Of a stretch of DNA of 64,000 nucleotides, positions 62,678-64,000 are shown piece after piece. The translations under genes and the position numbers were made by a program. A model generated the notes under the pieces. It was not told the DNA's origin, did not search any database, and saw nothing but the letters and a program-made list of their open reading frames with translations. The stretch's first letter is position 1. Every line of letters begins with the position of its first letter. Origin of the DNA: an uncultured Serinicoccus sp. (GTDB taxonomy: Bacteria; Actinomycetota; Actinomycetes; Actinomycetales; Dermatophilaceae); assembly GCF_947487915.1 (NCBI RefSeq), contig NZ_CANKYH010000006.1, positions 62,001 to 126,000 on the forward strand. Reading direction: 5' to 3'.

Positions 62678-64000
62678 GTGCCCCCTCCGCCCCGGCCCCG
62701 CCGCAGCCTCGACCGCCCGCCGCCGCTGGGCGTGACGACCACGGCCGACGGCCCCGAGATCGCCGTGCTGGCGCGGCACGCCACCGCCGTCGAGGTCTGC
62801 CTGTCCACCCCGACCGGCGAGCGCCGGGTCCCGCTGACCCGCACCGCCCACGGGATCTGGTGGGACCTCGTGCCCGAGCTGGTCCCGGGTACGCGCTACG
62901 GCCTGCGGGTGCGCGGCCCCTGGGCCCCCGACCAGGGCCACCGGCACAACCACGACAAGCTCCTGCTCGACCCCTACGCCGGGGCCGTGGAGGGGGAGGT
63001 CACCTGGCGTCCGGAGGTCTACGGGCACGTCGCCGGCGACCACGGCTGGTCGGACCCGGAGGCCCGCGACGACCGGGACTCGGCCCCGTTCGTGCCCCGC
63101 TCGGTGGTCGTCGACCACAGCACCTTCGACTGGGGCGGGGACGTCCGGCCCCAGGTGCCCTGGACCGACACGGTGCTCTACGAGGCGCACGTGCGCGGCC
63201 TGACCCGGCTGCACCCGGAGGTCCCGCCGGAGCAGCGGGGCACCTACGCGGCGCTCGGCCACCCCGCGGTGGTCGAGCACCTGACGAGCCTCGGGGTGAC
63301 GACCCTCCAGCTGCTCCCCGTGCACGCCTTCACCTCCGAGCCCTCGCTGGTCCGGCGCGGCCTGTCGAACTACTGGGGCTACAACTCCCTCGGCTTCTTC
63401 GCCCCGCACGCCCCGTATGCCGCCGCCCACGACCCCCAGGGGGTCGTCGAGGAGGTCAAGGGCGCCGTCCGCGCCCTGCACGGCGCGGGCATCGAGGTGG
63501 TCCTCGACGTCGTCTACAACCACACGGCCGAGCAGTCGTCCTGGGACGGCCCCACCCTCGGTCCGCGCGGCCTGGACAACCGCACCTACTACCGCCTCGA
63601 CGACCGGGGTCGCGACATCGACGTCACCGGCTGCGGCAACACCCTGGACCTGCGGGACCCGCAGGTGGCACGGATGGTCCTGGACTCGCTGCGGTACTGG
63701 GTCCGGGAGTTCCACGTCGACGGCTTCCGGTTCGACCTCGCCCCGGCGCTGGCCCGCGGGCGCGACGACGCCTACGACCGGGAGCACGCCTTCCACGTGG
63801 CTCTGGAGACCGACCCGGTCCTCTCGCGGGTCAAGCTCGTCGCAGAGCCGTGGGACGTCGGGGTCCACGGGTGGCGGACCGGGCAGTTCCCCGCCGTCTT
63901 CTCCGAGTGGAACGACCGCTTCCGCGACACCACCCGCACCTTCTGGCTGGCCGACGTGGGCCGCCGTCTGCACGGGCACGGCGGCCACGGGGTGCGCGAG
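62678..64000 (+). CDS. glgX: Glycogen debranching enzyme, 5' part (truncated by window end)
   Basis: The first 441 codons of a GH13 debranching enzyme; the gene continues past base 64000. An N-terminal CBM48-like domain (GVTTTADGPEIAVLARHATAVEVCL) is followed by the barrel: region I DVVYNHTAEQS, region II DGFRFDLAPAL with nucleophile Asp353, region III VAEPWD with acid Glu390. NYWGYNSLGFFAPHAPYA is the GlgX/isoamylase signature. It removes alpha-1,6 branches of glycogen. GTG 62678 lies eight bases after TACGCT. It is divergent from ybjN. Confidence 0.95.
   Translation, partial: MPPPPRPRRSLDRPPPLGVTTTADGPEIAVLARHATAVEVCLSTPTGERRVPLTRTAHGIWWDLVPELVPGTRYGLRVRGPWAPDQGHRHNHDKLLLDPYAGAVEGEVTWRPEVYGHVAGDHGWSDPEARDDRDSAPFVPRSVVVDHSTFDWGGDVRPQVPWTDTVLYEAHVRGLTRLHPEVPPEQRGTYAALGHPAVVEHLTSLGVTTLQLLPVHAFTSEPSLVRRGLSNYWGYNSLGFFAPHAPYAAAHDPQGVVEEVKGAVRALHGAGIEVVLDVVYNHTAEQSSWDGPTLGPRGLDNRTYYRLDDRGRDIDVTGCGNTLDLRDPQVARMVLDSLRYWVREFHVDGFRFDLAPALARGRDDAYDREHAFHVALETDPVLSRVKLVAEPWDVGVHGWRTGQFPAVFSEWNDRFRDTTRTFWLADVGRRLHGHGGHGVRE

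Overview
The window is about 64 kb of very GC-rich DNA from an actinobacterial chromosome. The markers include oligoribonuclease, an F420-type (LLM-class) oxidoreductase, a mycoredoxin-like protein, DUF3618, the order etfB-etfA / cysteine desulfurase / mnmA / MetE-like / ligA / gatCAB known from Mycobacterium tuberculosis, and many leaderless genes. Codon use and gene set suggest a member of the Micrococcales, perhaps the Intrasporangiaceae/Ornithinimicrobiaceae; that placement is inference. There is no sign of a prophage, insertion sequence or CRISPR array. The content is mostly core metabolism plus transport and stress genes.

Layout. 0-4.6 kb: orn, then a YtrA-type GntR regulator with two ABC-2 exporters in one operon behind a perfect palindromic operator. 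4.6-8 kb: tRNA-His, a YihY-type membrane protein, a 39-residue secreted peptide gene with a structured leader, tRNA-Lys and a Nudix-kinase fusion. 8-13.6 kb: threonine catabolism (tdh-kbl), two small membrane proteins and a CopB-type copper ATPase behind a CsoR-like operator. 13.6-20 kb: DUF3618, CorA, a peroxiredoxin, tRNA-Leu, an SGNH esterase, thrC-thrB, rph-rdgB. 20-32 kb: LLM oxidoreductase, a divergent YczE/MocR pair around a 14-bp inverted repeat, an MFS transporter, a membrane-fused sulfite-oxidase-like protein, an MBL hydrolase, two CNNM transporters, a FAD oxidoreductase, and a DUF2975/YozG pair. 32-45 kb: murI, an FAH-family protein, a guanidinium exporter under a guanidine-III riboswitch, a putative glycosylase, ilvE, a probably inactive ketol-acid reductoisomerase paralogue, an ABC-2 exporter, SixA, and a large surface subtilase with CWB2 repeats. 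45-64 kb: gatCAB, an FMN reductase, a mycoredoxin-like protein, a DHA2 efflux pump, ligA, a MetE-like protein, mnmA, cysteine desulfurase, etfAB, a PadR pair, an enoyl-CoA hydratase, a YbjN protein, and the start of glgX, which runs off the window.

Cooperation. Threonine is both made (thrB, thrC; no hom nearby) and degraded (tdh, kbl). Cysteine desulfurase feeds sulfur to MnmA for tRNA thiolation. GatCAB completes Gln-tRNA/Asn-tRNA synthesis. EtfAB and the enoyl-CoA hydratase fit acyl-CoA oxidation. Several exporters have their own local switches (GntR palindrome, CsoR-like site, guanidine riboswitch, PadR).

The signals most worth following are three DNA-level ones. First, the octamer GGTATGCC/GGCATACC occurs at least 33 times on both strands and overrides codon choice in several reading frames. 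Second, a 51-bp-period tandem repeat recurs at two distant gene ends. Third, a mosaic of seven short direct and inverted units at about 61 kb ends in a 25-bp perfect hairpin.
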